52,694 nucleotides of DNA from Bacteroidota bacterium (GCA_013697245.1 JACCXH010000045.1:1-52694), one strand, 5' to 3'. Shown: positions 34,121 to 45,168, numbered from the stretch's first letter. Numbers and translations: made by a program. Notes: generated from the sequence alone by a model not told the origin.

Positions 34121-34669
34121 ATGAAAAAACAATTTTTAATCATCTCTGGTTTTGCAATTATTACTGCTAGTTTAATTTTTTCTTGTGCAAAGAAGAAAGC
34201 AGATAACAGAATTCAACCAACGTATAAAGAAGATGCTACCGGTACTGGTGGAAACCCAAATGTGGGTAACCAAACTGTTACAGGTACTGCCACTTTAACT
34301 AACCCTGCTACACAAAACTCAAGTTTATTGGTTGGTGGTTCAGGCTGGAGCAATCCAACATGTATTTCTACAAATAGCATTACATTAAAAGGTATCAATG
34401 GCAGTATTGATGTTACTTTAAATTTCTTATTCCCTCCAACAACAGGTACTTATGCCATTGCAGCAAGCCCTAATGCAGGTGCCTGCTCAATGATCGTAAA
34501 TAATGCACCAAACCAACCCTCAGGTATTGTTTGGTACGGTAAAACAGGATCCGTGGTTGTAAATACAACATCTACATCTATACAAGCTTCATTTACAGGA
34601 ATCTTATGTACACAACAAAACTTTAACTTTCCTACGGTTGGCGTTAGCGGTAACTTAGGTTGTAACTAA
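34121..34669 (+). CDS. Hypothetical lipoprotein, beta-rich
   Basis: From ATG 34121 the product is 182 residues with a lipoprotein signal (lipobox ending at the Cys of FSCAKKK). The mature protein is rich in Thr, Asn, Ser and Gly and alternates in short strands (SITLKGINGSIDVTLNF, then SSTSIQASFTGILC-like strands), with several Cys near the ends that may pair. No family is recognised. It has its own promoter box and a good terminator at 34692, so it is a single-gene unit. An envelope location is likely; a role is not predictable. Confidence 0.65.
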   Translation: MKKQFLIISGFAIITASLIFSCAKKKADNRIQPTYKEDATGTGGNPNVGNQTVTGTATLTNPATQNSSLLVGGSGWSNPTCISTNSITLKGINGSIDVTLNFLFPPTTGTYAIAASPNAGACSMIVNNAPNQPSGIVWYGKTGSVVVNTTSTSIQASFTGILCTQQNFNFPTVGVSGNLGCN

Positions 34670-34688
34670 TAAAACAGAATTTTTTATA

Positions 34689-36185
34689 ATGAAAAGCAGG
34701 TCGCAAGCCTGCTTTTTTTATTTTTACACTATCTATCAACTCAAAAAAATACTCTTTTACCTGTCTAAAAGCTACACGCTTGATCTGAGGGCATTGGCGC
34801 TAATGCGAATTGGTATTGCTTTAATTATTATTGCCGATCTTTTAATCCGTGGCAGCGATCTTAGCGCGCATTATACTGATGCAGGATTATGGCCAACCAA
34901 TCTCATTCATACTTTTGGTTGGAAAGCCGGTAACTGGAGCTTGCACGAACTAAGCGGCTCTTATGCATGGGCGCTTTTTTTATTTTGCCTGCATTTTGTT
35001 TTCGCACTTTTTTTATTGTTTGGTTATAGAACTAAACTGGCAACATTGCTTGTGTGGTTGCTTACTATCTCTTTACACAACCGTAATTTATTTGTACAAC
35101 AATCGGGCGACGATCTTTTGCGCCTACTTTTATTTTGGGGACTCTTTTTACCATGGAATGCTTTCTATTCTCTAGACTCAAAAAAACAAGCCATTCCTTT
35201 AAAACAAAATACTTTGGCAAACATAGGTTATTTGCTTTTAATTGCCTCGGTCTATTTTTTTACAGTAAGCTTAAAAACCAGTGCTGAATGGCGTGCGGAA
35301 GGTAGTGCTATTTATTATGCTTTAAGTTTAGAACAATTACGGTTGCCTGCCGGTGATCTTTTATACCAGTACCCTACTCTTATGAAATTATTTACCTGGT
35401 TTGTTTTTTATACCGAGCTATCCATTCCCCTCTTAATTTTGTGGCCATCTAAAAAAGGTAAGCTGCGTTTAATTGCTTTTGTTTTGATCCTGATCCTGCA
35501 TATTGGTATTGGCCTGACGCTTTATGTAGGTTTGTTCTATATCATTAATATAGTAGGCGGACTGGCTTTATTACCAAAACATGTTTTAGATAAAGTAGAA
35601 TCAAAGTTAAATACTTCATCACGCTCCGCACGAGTAAAAAAACAAACACTTGTTCTCAGTATTAAAAAAACATCGCCCATACGTTACATCACAAACGGCA
35701 TTTGTATCTTCGTGATCATCATAAGTATTATAATTAATTTAAGCGCAGTAAACTGGTTTGGTTACGAGTTAAGAAAAGAAATTTGGTACCCGGTAAATGT
35801 ATTCAGGCTCGACCAGTATTGGGGTATGTTCTCGCCAAGCATCTTAAAGAAAGACGGCTGGTTCGTTTACCATGGCATGGATTCTATTGGCCGCCAATGG
35901 GACTTGTATAGAAATAACGAGTATGTTAATTATAAAAAACCTGAGCATATTGTAAAAATGTATAAAAGCGATCGCTGGCGCAAGCTGGCAGAGAATATGC
36001 AAAACGATAACTATACTTTTTTACGCCCCTTATATTGCCGTTACATTATAAGAGAATGGAATATAAAACACCCAAACAAAAAAATGAACATGCTTAACTT
36101 TTTTTATATGGAAAAACAAAATTTACCCGACTATAAAAGCAGCGAAGTAAAAAAGAACTTATTTTGTGTGTGTAATGACAATTAA
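34689..36185 (+). CDS. HTTM-domain membrane protein
   Basis: A protein of up to 498 residues with about nine transmembrane helices. The segment LDLRALALMRIGIALIIIAD and the LHNRNLFVQQSGDDLLRLLLFW segment match the HTTM domain, a membrane domain related to vitamin K-dependent gamma-carboxylase. Its enzymatic role in bacteria is unclear. The start is uncertain: the ATG at 34689 sits at the base of a strong terminator hairpin (34692-34718), and the next ATG (34803) falls inside the domain, so a non-ATG start between them is possible. The last 11 bases overlap the methyltransferase gene. Confidence 0.75.
   Translation: MKSRSQACFFYFYTIYQLKKILFYLSKSYTLDLRALALMRIGIALIIIADLLIRGSDLSAHYTDAGLWPTNLIHTFGWKAGNWSLHELSGSYAWALFLFCLHFVFALFLLFGYRTKLATLLVWLLTISLHNRNLFVQQSGDDLLRLLLFWGLFLPWNAFYSLDSKKQAIPLKQNTLANIGYLLLIASVYFFTVSLKTSAEWRAEGSAIYYALSLEQLRLPAGDLLYQYPTLMKLFTWFVFYTELSIPLLILWPSKKGKLRLIAFVLILILHIGIGLTLYVGLFYIINIVGGLALLPKHVLDKVESKLNTSSRSARVKKQTLVLSIKKTSPIRYITNGICIFVIIISIIINLSAVNWFGYELRKEIWYPVNVFRLDQYWGMFSPSILKKDGWFVYHGMDSIGRQWDLYRNNEYVNYKKPEHIVKMYKSDRWRKLAENMQNDNYTFLRPLYCRYIIREWNIKHPNKKMNMLNFFYMEKQNLPDYKSSEVKKNLFCVCNDN
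34692..34718 (+). terminator. Intrinsic terminator of the lipoprotein gene
   Basis: AAAAGCAGG (34692-34700) and CCTGCTTTT (34708-34716) pair perfectly around a 7-base loop and are followed by a T run. It lies 23 bases past the stop at 34669 and overlaps the apparent first codons of the HTTM gene. Confidence 0.85.
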
Positions 36186-36966
36186 TTTACATCAGATAAA
36201 ATATTACCTTAAACATTATTTTACTGCAAAACGCAGTGGACATGGCGTACACTCGCCATTTGCTTACCAATTATGCGAAAACATCTTTCATCATCAAGAT
36301 AAATTTTATGATTTTGAAGAATTGAAAAAAATACGCACACAACTTTTAAATAACAAAACTGAAATTATCGTTGAGGACTTTGGCGCGGGATCAAAAACAT
36401 TTAATTCAAATAAAAGAAAAATAAAAGATATAGCTGCAAAGGGAATAAGCACAACCAAACAATCTGAAACACTTTATAAACTCATTAATTTTTTAAATTG
36501 TAAGACTATTATTGAGCTGGGAACCTCTCTTGGTTTAAATACTTTGTATTTGGCAAAAGCTGCGAAAAGCAGCAAAGTGATTAGCATTGAAGGAAGCAAG
36601 ACACTGACTGATTTTGCCGAAGAGCTTGCCAAAAAAAACAATATAACCAACATTCATTTTGTAAACGCAAAATTTGACGAGGCCTTACCTACTCTCTTAC
36701 AAAAAGATCTGCCTGATCTTTTTTATGTAGATGGCAACCACACCTACGAAGCAACTCTACACTATTTTAACCTGGCACTAGAAAGAAAAGGAAATTCGTC
36801 CGTTTTTATTTTTGATGATATTTATTGGAGCCATGGAATGACAAAGGCCTGGGAGGAGATCAAAAAAAATTCTTCTGTAACATTAACTATCGACCTTTTT
36901 TATTTTGGGATTGTCTTTTTTAAAGAAGAGGTCAAAGAAAAAGTGGATCTGAAATTATTTTTATAA
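36175..36966 (+). CDS. Class I SAM-dependent methyltransferase
   Basis: A 263-residue protein. Residues 1-95 form a helical N-terminal part (GHGVHSPFAYQLCENIF is typical of a Bacteroidota subfamily), followed by the Rossmann-type domain: IIELGTSLGLNTLYLA (SAM-binding loop), VISIEG, and the acidic motif LPDLFYVDGNHTYEAT. The layout resembles the Methyltransf_24/O-methyltransferase group; the substrate is unknown. The ATG at 36175 is preferred to the upstream GTG. It overlaps the stop of the HTTM gene by 11 bases, so the two are likely coupled and may act in one envelope pathway. Confidence 0.8.
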   Translation: MTINLHQIKYYLKHYFTAKRSGHGVHSPFAYQLCENIFHHQDKFYDFEELKKIRTQLLNNKTEIIVEDFGAGSKTFNSNKRKIKDIAAKGISTTKQSETLYKLINFLNCKTIIELGTSLGLNTLYLAKAAKSSKVISIEGSKTLTDFAEELAKKNNITNIHFVNAKFDEALPTLLQKDLPDLFYVDGNHTYEATLHYFNLALERKGNSSVFIFDDIYWSHGMTKAWEEIKKNSSVTLTIDLFYFGIVFFKEEVKEKVDLKLFL

Positions 36967-36975
36967 ATAAATTTC

Positions 36976-37407
36976 TCAAGCCCCAACAACACGGCCGTGA
37001 ATTTCGTTCATGATATTGATGAGTTCATTAAAATTATTTGGCTTAACATAATATCCATCTGCGCCAAGAGCAAGGGCCTTTACTTTATCTTCTTCGCGCC
37101 TACTGGTAGTAAGTATATAAATAATAATGTCGCTTAGTTGAGGGGTTTCTTTTACCGTTTTTATGACATCAAAGCCATTTAATATAGGCATATTAATATC
37201 CGCAATAATTACATGTGGCTTGGCATTATCCATTTCTTCGTAAATACCTTTATTAAATAAAAATTCAAATAATTGAAAACCGGTATATACTGAATGAATC
37301 TCGGCAAATTTATTTACTTCCTGTATAGCATTATGAATAAGGTAGTGCTCATCCGGATCATCGTCTGCTAACAAAAATATTAATTCTTCGTTTCTCAAAT
37401 CAGGCAA
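36976..37407 (-). CDS. CheY-like single-domain response regulator
   Basis: The 143-residue protein is a receiver domain only. The acidic pocket is Asp15-Asp17 (ADDDPDE), the phospho-acceptor is Asp70 (VIIADINMPILNGFD), the switch Thr is in YILTTS (about residue 100) and the conserved Lys is 122 (VKP). This is the Rcp1/CheY-type form often paired with phytochrome-like kinases in Bacteroidota. No kinase is adjacent, so the partner is elsewhere. The start codon is TTG at 37407, or a second TTG nine bases downstream; no ATG precedes the domain. It is convergent with the methyltransferase gene. Confidence 0.88.
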   Translation of the reverse strand: MPDLRNEELIFLLADDDPDEHYLIHNAIQEVNKFAEIHSVYTGFQLFEFLFNKGIYEEMDNAKPHVIIADINMPILNGFDVIKTVKETPQLSDIIIYILTTSRREEDKVKALALGADGYYVKPNNFNELINIMNEIHGRVVGA

Positions 37408-37596
37408 ATTAGTTTATTTTAACCTATCGAATTCTTGTTGGAGACCTAAAGGGCAAAATTATAATAAATAATAATAATTTCAATTTTATTTAAAACAAAT
37501 TTTTCCAACTTTACTCCCCCCGATATGTTAAAAGCGTGCGATTACCCAATTTTAGTTAAGTTTTCTGTGCCGAAAAACAAACTTTCATATATTATT

Positions 37597-37604
37597 TATA
37601 TTTG
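37597..37604 (+). promoter_or_regulatory. Bacteroidota -7 box TAtaTTTG
   Basis: A perfect TAnnTTTG box 48 bases before the start of the sigma-like gene, in the divergent gap with the response regulator. Confidence 0.6.
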
Positions 37605-37651
37605 ACAGTATCAAATCTTTGATAAGATACCTTTAAATCCTTAAAGCTTTA

Positions 37652-38269
37652 ATGGCCGAGGCAACAGATAAAGAAAGAGAAATTCATATGCTCATCTTGT
37701 CAAAAGACGATATGGCCTTTGCTAAATTTTGTGATGACTATTACGAACCTGTTTATGAGAAAATAAAAAAGTACAACAAGGGTATTTTTACTGAAAATGA
37801 AACATTCATAATAGATGTAGTAACAGATACTTTTCTTAATTATTTTAAAAATCCAGGAAGATTTAACCCCGAAAAACAAACACTTGAGCGTTTTTTAATA
37901 ATGGATGCAGAAGGTGATCTGAAAAATGCATGGGAAAAATTAAAAAAAAGAAATAAAAATATTGTCAGATCTGTCGAACTTGAAGAAAAAAATGGGAATA
38001 GTCTGCAGGATAGAGAATTGAACCCGATAGAAACTATCATTTATAAAGAGGATGCGAGATTATTAGAGGAAAAATTAAAAGAAGTTTTCAATACTGAAAA
38101 AGACATTCAATTAGCTCATTTAATGCTATCGGGAGAAAGGAGAAGCACAGAGTTTACAAAGGTTTTGGAATTAGAACATTTCAATGAAGAAGAACAGCGA
38201 TTGGAAATTAAACGGCAAAAAGACAGGATAGACAAAGTAATACGAAGAAAATTAAGAGCAAATGAATAA
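37652..38269 (+). CDS. Divergent sigma-70-like (ECF) factor
   Basis: The 205-residue cytoplasmic protein resembles extracytoplasmic-function sigma factors in layout. The N-terminal helical part (FAKFCDDYYEPVYEKIKKYNKG, DVVTDTFLNYFKNPGRFNPEKQTLERFLIMDAE) looks like region 2. A charged linker follows, then a C-terminal part (STEFTKVLELEHFNEEEQRLEIKRQKDRIDKVIRRKLR) that could be region 4. The match is from pattern recognition and is weak in region 4. It overlaps by 8 bases the gene for a single-pass membrane protein, the arrangement of sigma/anti-sigma pairs. Target promoters are unknown. Confidence 0.6.
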   Translation: MAEATDKEREIHMLILSKDDMAFAKFCDDYYEPVYEKIKKYNKGIFTENETFIIDVVTDTFLNYFKNPGRFNPEKQTLERFLIMDAEGDLKNAWEKLKKRNKNIVRSVELEEKNGNSLQDRELNPIETIIYKEDARLLEEKLKEVFNTEKDIQLAHLMLSGERRSTEFTKVLELEHFNEEEQRLEIKRQKDRIDKVIRRKLRANE

Positions 38270-38816
38270 GCTTAAATTATTTGAACATACTTATAATAAA
38301 CTTGCAGCAGATAAGGGCTTTATAGCTTATTATCTTGATCAAATGGCTATTAACGAAAACAAGACTCCTGAAGAGATTATGGTATTGCTTGACTGTACGC
38401 CTGAATCGTATTATAAATTGGCTTTATGCCAAGCGCCAGTTATAAATTCAACCGATTTTATTACAAGAATAAAAAAAATTGCAGAATATGCTAACGTTTC
38501 AGATGTTATACTAGCTAATATTATTGCTCCGGCTACTATTATAGAAACCACATCGGTTTTACCAAGAAAACGATCCTTTTTATTACAAATAAAAAATATT
38601 ATCTCCCTTCCTCAACCGCTTATACAATTCCCTGCAAAAATTTATCAAATCGGAATTTCTACTGTAATAATAATTTTATTTATTGTTTCATTCACACCTA
38701 AAAAAACCGAAATAAAAAACCTTCAGTCCTTTATTGCCGATTACTCCGGTTATACCGATTCAATAAAATACACCCAATTATCCGACAATACTTATGTCTG
38801 CAAACATAATTTGTAA
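38262..38816 (+). CDS. Single-pass membrane protein, possible anti-sigma factor
   Basis: A 184-residue protein with a soluble N-terminal region of about 130 residues, one transmembrane helix (about 132-152: IGISTVIIILFIVSF) and a short tail of about 30 residues. The N-terminal part (YYLDQMAINENKTPEEIMVLLD, DFITRIKKIAEYANVSDVILANII) looks helical. No known anti-sigma zinc motif is present. The call as anti-sigma factor is inference from its 8-base overlap with the sigma-like gene and from its topology. No family is recognised. Confidence 0.5.
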   Translation: MNKLKLFEHTYNKLAADKGFIAYYLDQMAINENKTPEEIMVLLDCTPESYYKLALCQAPVINSTDFITRIKKIAEYANVSDVILANIIAPATIIETTSVLPRKRSFLLQIKNIISLPQPLIQFPAKIYQIGISTVIIILFIVSFTPKKTEIKNLQSFIADYSGYTDSIKYTQLSDNTYVCKHNL

Positions 38817-38886
38817 AAAAAGCCTAATCCTGTCGAACTTTTAATCTAAAGTCGGAATAGCATTTAAAGAACATACTTTTTATGCT

Positions 38887-41800
38887 ATGAATTTTAAAAA
38901 ACTGAATAACTTTATAGGCTGGCTCATTTTTATTATTGCAACATCTGTTTATTGTTTTACAATTGAGCCAACCGCAAGCTTCTGGGATTGCGGTGAGTAC
39001 ATTGCATGTTCCTATAAATTAGAGGTTGGCCACCCACCGGGAGCTCCATTTTTCCTTTTGGTCGGTCGTTTTTTCTCACTTTTTGGTGGCGGAGATCCTG
39101 CAATGGCAGGCATGATGATTAATATTATGAGTGCTTTATGCAGCTCTTTCGCGATTTTATTTTTATTCTGGACAATTACACGCTTGGCTATAAAAGTGCG
39201 CCATAAAAAGTTTACAGAACTTACAAAACCACAGCAATGGGCAGTTTTAGGCGCTGGTAGTGTTGGATCGTTAGCATATACATTTTCAGATTCATTTTGG
39301 TTTAGCGCAGTTGAAGGAGAAGTGTATGCCATGTCAGCATTATTTACTGCAATTGTTTTTTGGGCTATTTTAAAATGGGACGAGGAAGATACAATTAACC
39401 CCACAGGCGCCTTGCGTTGGCTGATTTTGATAAGTTATTTAATTGGACTTTCAATCGGCGTACATTTATTAAATTTATTGGTTATTCCGGCAATCGGATT
39501 TGTTATTTACTTTAAGAAATATACTTTTTCATGGAAAGGTTTTTTTATTGCTGGGATTTCTTCAGTAATACTTTTAGCATTTATTCAAAATCTGATAATT
39601 CCTAAACTTGTAAAATTTATTAGCGATTACGAAGTGTTCTTTACTAATAAAGCAAATTTACCATATAATAGCGGCACAATTATTTTCTTTTTTTTATTAA
39701 TTATTAGTCTCTTTTTTTTGATTTTATATACAACTACCAAAAATGAAAAATATTACAAATCAGGTTTTTATTTTGGTATTACATTTGCATCAGCAACTAT
39801 TATAAGCTGTTTAAATGGAGGCGACTTGTTTTTTCGTTTATTATTTTTTATCAGCATATTATATGCTATATATCGATTTAAAAACAAAACCGTTATTCTT
39901 AATACAGTAATTTTAAGTTTCGCTACAATATTAATAGGATTTTCATCATTTTTTGTCTTGGTTATTCGTTCACAAGCCAACACGCCAATGGATGAAGGCG
40001 ACACCGAAAATGCCCCAAATATGTTGGCGTATTTGTTACGTGAACAATATGGTGAATGGCCTGTTTCATACGGTCAATATTATAATGCACCTACTCGTCC
40101 AAAAAGTGAATTTGCTAATGGTACACCCATATATGGAAAAGATGAGGCTACGAAAAAATACAGATTGATTGATGCGAGAAAAAATACCATTCCGAAATAC
40201 GAAAAAGAATTCTGTACTGCATTTCCCCGCATGTGGAGCGGTCAGGCTCATCACGAATCTGCTTACAAATACTGGGGTAATGTTGCCGAGCATCATAAAA
40301 CTAAAAATATTGAAGGGCGCAATGGCGAACCACAAACAGTAGAAATTCCAACAATGGCAGCTAACTTAAATTACTTTTTTTCTTATCAAGTTAGATACAT
40401 GTACTTACGTTATTTTTTATGGAATTTTGTTGGAAAACAAAATGATGTTCAGGGACTAACGCGCAATAATATGGAAGGCAATTGGGTTACTGGTATTAAA
40501 GGTGTAGATGATTTTTTTTTAGATAGCGATACGTCGAAAAAAATCTATCGTGATAAAAATAATTTTGCCGAAAATCATTTTTATGCCTTACCATTAATTT
40601 TAGGTTTATTTGGTATGTTCTTTCATTTTAAACACAATAAATCTGATGCATGGGTTGTATTAAGTTTTTTTTTATTAACCGGTTTAGCAATTGTTATTTA
40701 TCTTAACCAAACTCCCTACCAGCCGCGTGAGCGTGATTATGCTTATGCTGGCAGCTTTTATGCATTTGCAATATGGATTGGATTTGGCGTTCTATTCTTA
40801 TTCGATCTTTTCGGCAAAAAAAATAAAACAATAAAAGCTGTAACTGCAGCTGTTACTTTGAGTTTTATTGTACCTGGCATAATGGCAAAAGAAGGTTGGA
40901 ACGATCATAACCGTTCATTAAGAACATTGTCGCGAGATTGTGCAATTAATTATTTACAAAGTTGTGCGCCAAATGCTATTTTATTTACAAATGGAGATAA
41001 CGATACGTTTCCGCTCTGGTACGCACAGGAAGTAGAAGGTATTAGAACAGATGTTCGCGTAGTAAATTTAAGTTTACTACAAATCGATTGGTATATAAGA
41101 CAGATGCGTCGGGCAGCTTACGAAAGCAAACCAGTACCATTTACTATACCTGAAGAAAAACTTGAAGCATCTAAATTAGAATATGTAGTTATTAATAATC
41201 AAAATACAACGCCAATTAATCTAAAAGATGCTTTAGCCCATGTAATTAGCGATGATCCTACAAACAAATATGATGATGGTAATGAGCTTATCGATATTCT
41301 TCCAAGTAAAAACATTTATATTAATGTTGACAGTTTACAAATAATGAAGAACAAAGTTATTAGCGCTAAAGATATGCCGCGCTTAGCTAAAAGGGTTAGT
41401 TGGGATATAGGAGGAAGAAATATAATTATGAAAAATGATTTACTTGTATTAGATTTAATTGCAAATAGTAATTGGGATCGTCCAATTTATTTTGCTGTAA
41501 CAACCGGCGATGAATCTTATATTGGATTAAAAAAATATTTCCAGTTAGAGGGGTTAGCTTACAGATTTGTACCCATCAAACAAACTGAGACGGAAGAATC
41601 GCAAGGTGGTCATGTAAATACATCAGCAATGTATGATAATATCATGACTAAATTTTTATGGGGAGGTCTGGATAAAAAAGGAGTTTATTTGGATGAAACC
41701 TGCACGCGCATGGTAGGCAATTTACGCATGCAAATGGGTGTATTAGCCAATGCACTAATTAATGAAGGCAAAAATACAAAAGCAAAAAAAATATTAGATA

Positions 41801-42147
41801 CGTGTTTAGAAAAAATGCCGGATGAAAATATACCGTACGATGCAACTATTTTTACTATTTGCGCAAGTTATTATCAAATACATGAGTCAAAAAAAGCAAA
41901 TGAACTAGCTAACAAATTATTTGATATTTTTGAAGGCGATCTTAAAATTTATAATTCTCAAACCTCGAAACGAAAATTTTCTTACACTAGAGAAATAGAA
42001 CAGGCAAAATCTATTTTAAAAAGTATCACGGGATTAACTCAACAATTTAAACAGGCAGAACTATCTAAAGAATTTATATCCCGCATGTACGCGATTATAC
42101 CAAATGAAGAATTAACATCGCAGGATAAACAACAAATTTTACACTAG
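38887..42147 (+). CDS. DUF2723 glycosyltransferase-like membrane protein (TMEM260-like)
   Basis: A 1086-residue protein. The N-terminus (IFIIATSVYCFTIEPTASFWDCGEYIACSYKLEVGHPPGAP) is the DUF2723 signature, shared with human TMEM260, an O-mannosyltransferase. Asp34 and Glu37 in WDCGEY lie in the first external loop, where GT-C enzymes keep catalytic acids. About a dozen transmembrane helices lie in residues 10-660, followed by a large soluble C-terminal part, with helical repeats near the end. It probably transfers a sugar from a lipid carrier to protein on the outer face of the inner membrane. The sugar and acceptor are unknown. It stands alone, convergent with ligA. Confidence 0.87.
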   Translation: MNFKKLNNFIGWLIFIIATSVYCFTIEPTASFWDCGEYIACSYKLEVGHPPGAPFFLLVGRFFSLFGGGDPAMAGMMINIMSALCSSFAILFLFWTITRLAIKVRHKKFTELTKPQQWAVLGAGSVGSLAYTFSDSFWFSAVEGEVYAMSALFTAIVFWAILKWDEEDTINPTGALRWLILISYLIGLSIGVHLLNLLVIPAIGFVIYFKKYTFSWKGFFIAGISSVILLAFIQNLIIPKLVKFISDYEVFFTNKANLPYNSGTIIFFFLLIISLFFLILYTTTKNEKYYKSGFYFGITFASATIISCLNGGDLFFRLLFFISILYAIYRFKNKTVILNTVILSFATILIGFSSFFVLVIRSQANTPMDEGDTENAPNMLAYLLREQYGEWPVSYGQYYNAPTRPKSEFANGTPIYGKDEATKKYRLIDARKNTIPKYEKEFCTAFPRMWSGQAHHESAYKYWGNVAEHHKTKNIEGRNGEPQTVEIPTMAANLNYFFSYQVRYMYLRYFLWNFVGKQNDVQGLTRNNMEGNWVTGIKGVDDFFLDSDTSKKIYRDKNNFAENHFYALPLILGLFGMFFHFKHNKSDAWVVLSFFLLTGLAIVIYLNQTPYQPRERDYAYAGSFYAFAIWIGFGVLFLFDLFGKKNKTIKAVTAAVTLSFIVPGIMAKEGWNDHNRSLRTLSRDCAINYLQSCAPNAILFTNGDNDTFPLWYAQEVEGIRTDVRVVNLSLLQIDWYIRQMRRAAYESKPVPFTIPEEKLEASKLEYVVINNQNTTPINLKDALAHVISDDPTNKYDDGNELIDILPSKNIYINVDSLQIMKNKVISAKDMPRLAKRVSWDIGGRNIIMKNDLLVLDLIANSNWDRPIYFAVTTGDESYIGLKKYFQLEGLAYRFVPIKQTETEESQGGHVNTSAMYDNIMTKFLWGGLDKKGVYLDETCTRMVGNLRMQMGVLANALINEGKNTKAKKILDTCLEKMPDENIPYDATIFTICASYYQIHESKKANELANKLFDIFEGDLKIYNSQTSKRKFSYTREIEQAKSILKSITGLTQQFKQAELSKEFISRMYAIIPNEELTSQDKQQILH

Positions 42148-42163
42148 TAAAAACTTACATAAA

Positions 42164-44203
<2,040 letters not shown>

Positions 44204-44680
44204 TTAAAATTTTAGTAAATTAATTATTTTACTCAAATATAATTCGTCCGTCTTATCAAAAGAATTTAATTCATCACTATCCACATCAAAAACACCAATC
44301 ACATTATTTTGAGGATCCATTATCGGCAATACAATTTCGCTTTTGCTTCGAGAGCTACAAGCAATGTGTCCCGGAAAAGCATCTACATCTGCTACAATGA
44401 TCGTTTCTTTTTTTTGCCAGGCCGTTCCGCAAACGCCCTTACCCATATTTATTCTTGTGCAGGCAACCGGTCCTTGAAAAGGCCCAAGCACCAACTGATC
44501 ATTTTTAACCACGTAAAACCCCACCCAAAAAAAGTTCATACCAAATTTAAGTGCCGCACATATATTTGCCATGTTGGCAACCATATCTGCCTCACCATCC
44601 ACCAAAGCTTTTATTTGTGGAAGGGCTTCTTTATATTTTCCTTCTTTGGTATCAGCTGTTAATTTTAGATCTTCTGCCAT
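44204..44680 (-). CDS. msrC: Free methionine-(R)-sulfoxide reductase (GAF domain)
   Basis: A 158-residue single-GAF protein of the fRMsr (YebR) family, which reduces free L-methionine-R-sulfoxide. The family motifs WVGFYVV, LVLGPFQGPVACTRI, GKGVCGTAW and FPGHIACSSRSKSEIVLPI are all present. The three cysteines Cys74, Cys84 and Cys108 correspond to Cys84, Cys94 and Cys118 of the E. coli enzyme with the same spacing. It heads a two-gene operon with ligA; a minus-strand TAaaTTTG box at 44685-44692 lies 4 bases before the ATG, giving a leaderless transcript. A second Msr gene (msrA) lies at the window end. Confidence 0.92.
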   Translation of the reverse strand: MAEDLKLTADTKEGKYKEALPQIKALVDGEADMVANMANICAALKFGMNFFWVGFYVVKNDQLVLGPFQGPVACTRINMGKGVCGTAWQKKETIIVADVDAFPGHIACSSRSKSEIVLPIMDPQNNVIGVFDVDSDELNSFDKTDELYLSKIINLLKF

Positions 44681-44684
44681 ATCA

Positions 44685-44692
44685 CAAATTTA
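44685..44692 (-). promoter_or_regulatory. Bacteroidota -7 box TAaaTTTG (minus strand)
   Basis: CAAATTTA on the plus strand reads TAaaTTTG on the minus strand, ending 4 bases before the msrC ATG at 44680: a leaderless promoter for msrC-ligA. On the plus strand a near-match TAtcTTTC (44695-44702) may serve the divergent beta-flower gene. Confidence 0.6.
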
Positions 44693-44719
44693 TGTATCTT
44701 TCAGATTAAATTAATAAAA

Positions 44720-45124
44720 ATGAAAAAAATATTAGTAATTGCATTATTTGGTTTGGCATTTGGAGTGAAGTCGCAAACTATTGAATCGGGAAGCCATTCA
44801 ACCACCGGTTATGTAAAATCAGACGGAACTATTGAGAACAGCAGCCATTCTACAAAAGGCTATATTAAGAGTGATGGAACCATTGAGAACTCTTCGCACT
44901 CAACCATTGGTTATATTAAAAGTGATGGTACTATTGAAAATTCTTCACACTCAACCATTGGTTATGTAAAAAGTGACGGAACAGTTGAGAATTCTTCGCA
45001 TTCTACTGTTGGTTATGTTAAAAGTGACGGGACAGTTGAAAACTCTTCGCATTCTACTATTGGTCACGCAAGTGGGGTTAAAAAAGAATGGGCAGCGGTA
45101 GTTTTCTTTTTCTTCAAATTTTAA
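44720..45124 (+). CDS. 5-fold beta-flower protein, 17-residue tandem repeats
   Basis: A 134-residue secreted protein: signal peptide (residues 1-19), then five full and one partial copy of a 17-residue unit of the form T(I/V)ENSSHSTxGYxKSDG (residues 20-118). The C-terminal block VKKEWAAVVFFFFKF is conserved in a Bacteroidota family I know as 5-fold beta-flower proteins. Each unit probably forms one blade of a small five-fold ring or solenoid. The function is not known. The DNA repeats (51-base period, 44777-45076) are similar but not identical, so copy number could vary by slippage. Confidence 0.75.
   Translation: MKKILVIALFGLAFGVKSQTIESGSHSTTGYVKSDGTIENSSHSTKGYIKSDGTIENSSHSTIGYIKSDGTIENSSHSTIGYVKSDGTVENSSHSTVGYVKSDGTVENSSHSTIGHASGVKKEWAAVVFFFFKF
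44777..45076 (+). repeat. 51-bp coding tandem repeat
   Basis: Five complete 51-base units and one partial unit inside the beta-flower gene. Units 2-5 are the most alike, encoding TIENSSHST or TVENSSHST followed by GYxKSDG. It keeps the reading frame (17 codons per unit). Confidence 0.85.
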
Positions 45125-45168
45125 TAATAGCTTTCGTGATGGAACATATATTTTAATACTTGATTTAA

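Noticed and set aside
44777-45076. 51-base repeats as a CRISPR or VNTR outside genes
   Set aside because: They lie fully inside an open frame, keep the frame and encode a recognisable protein repeat.
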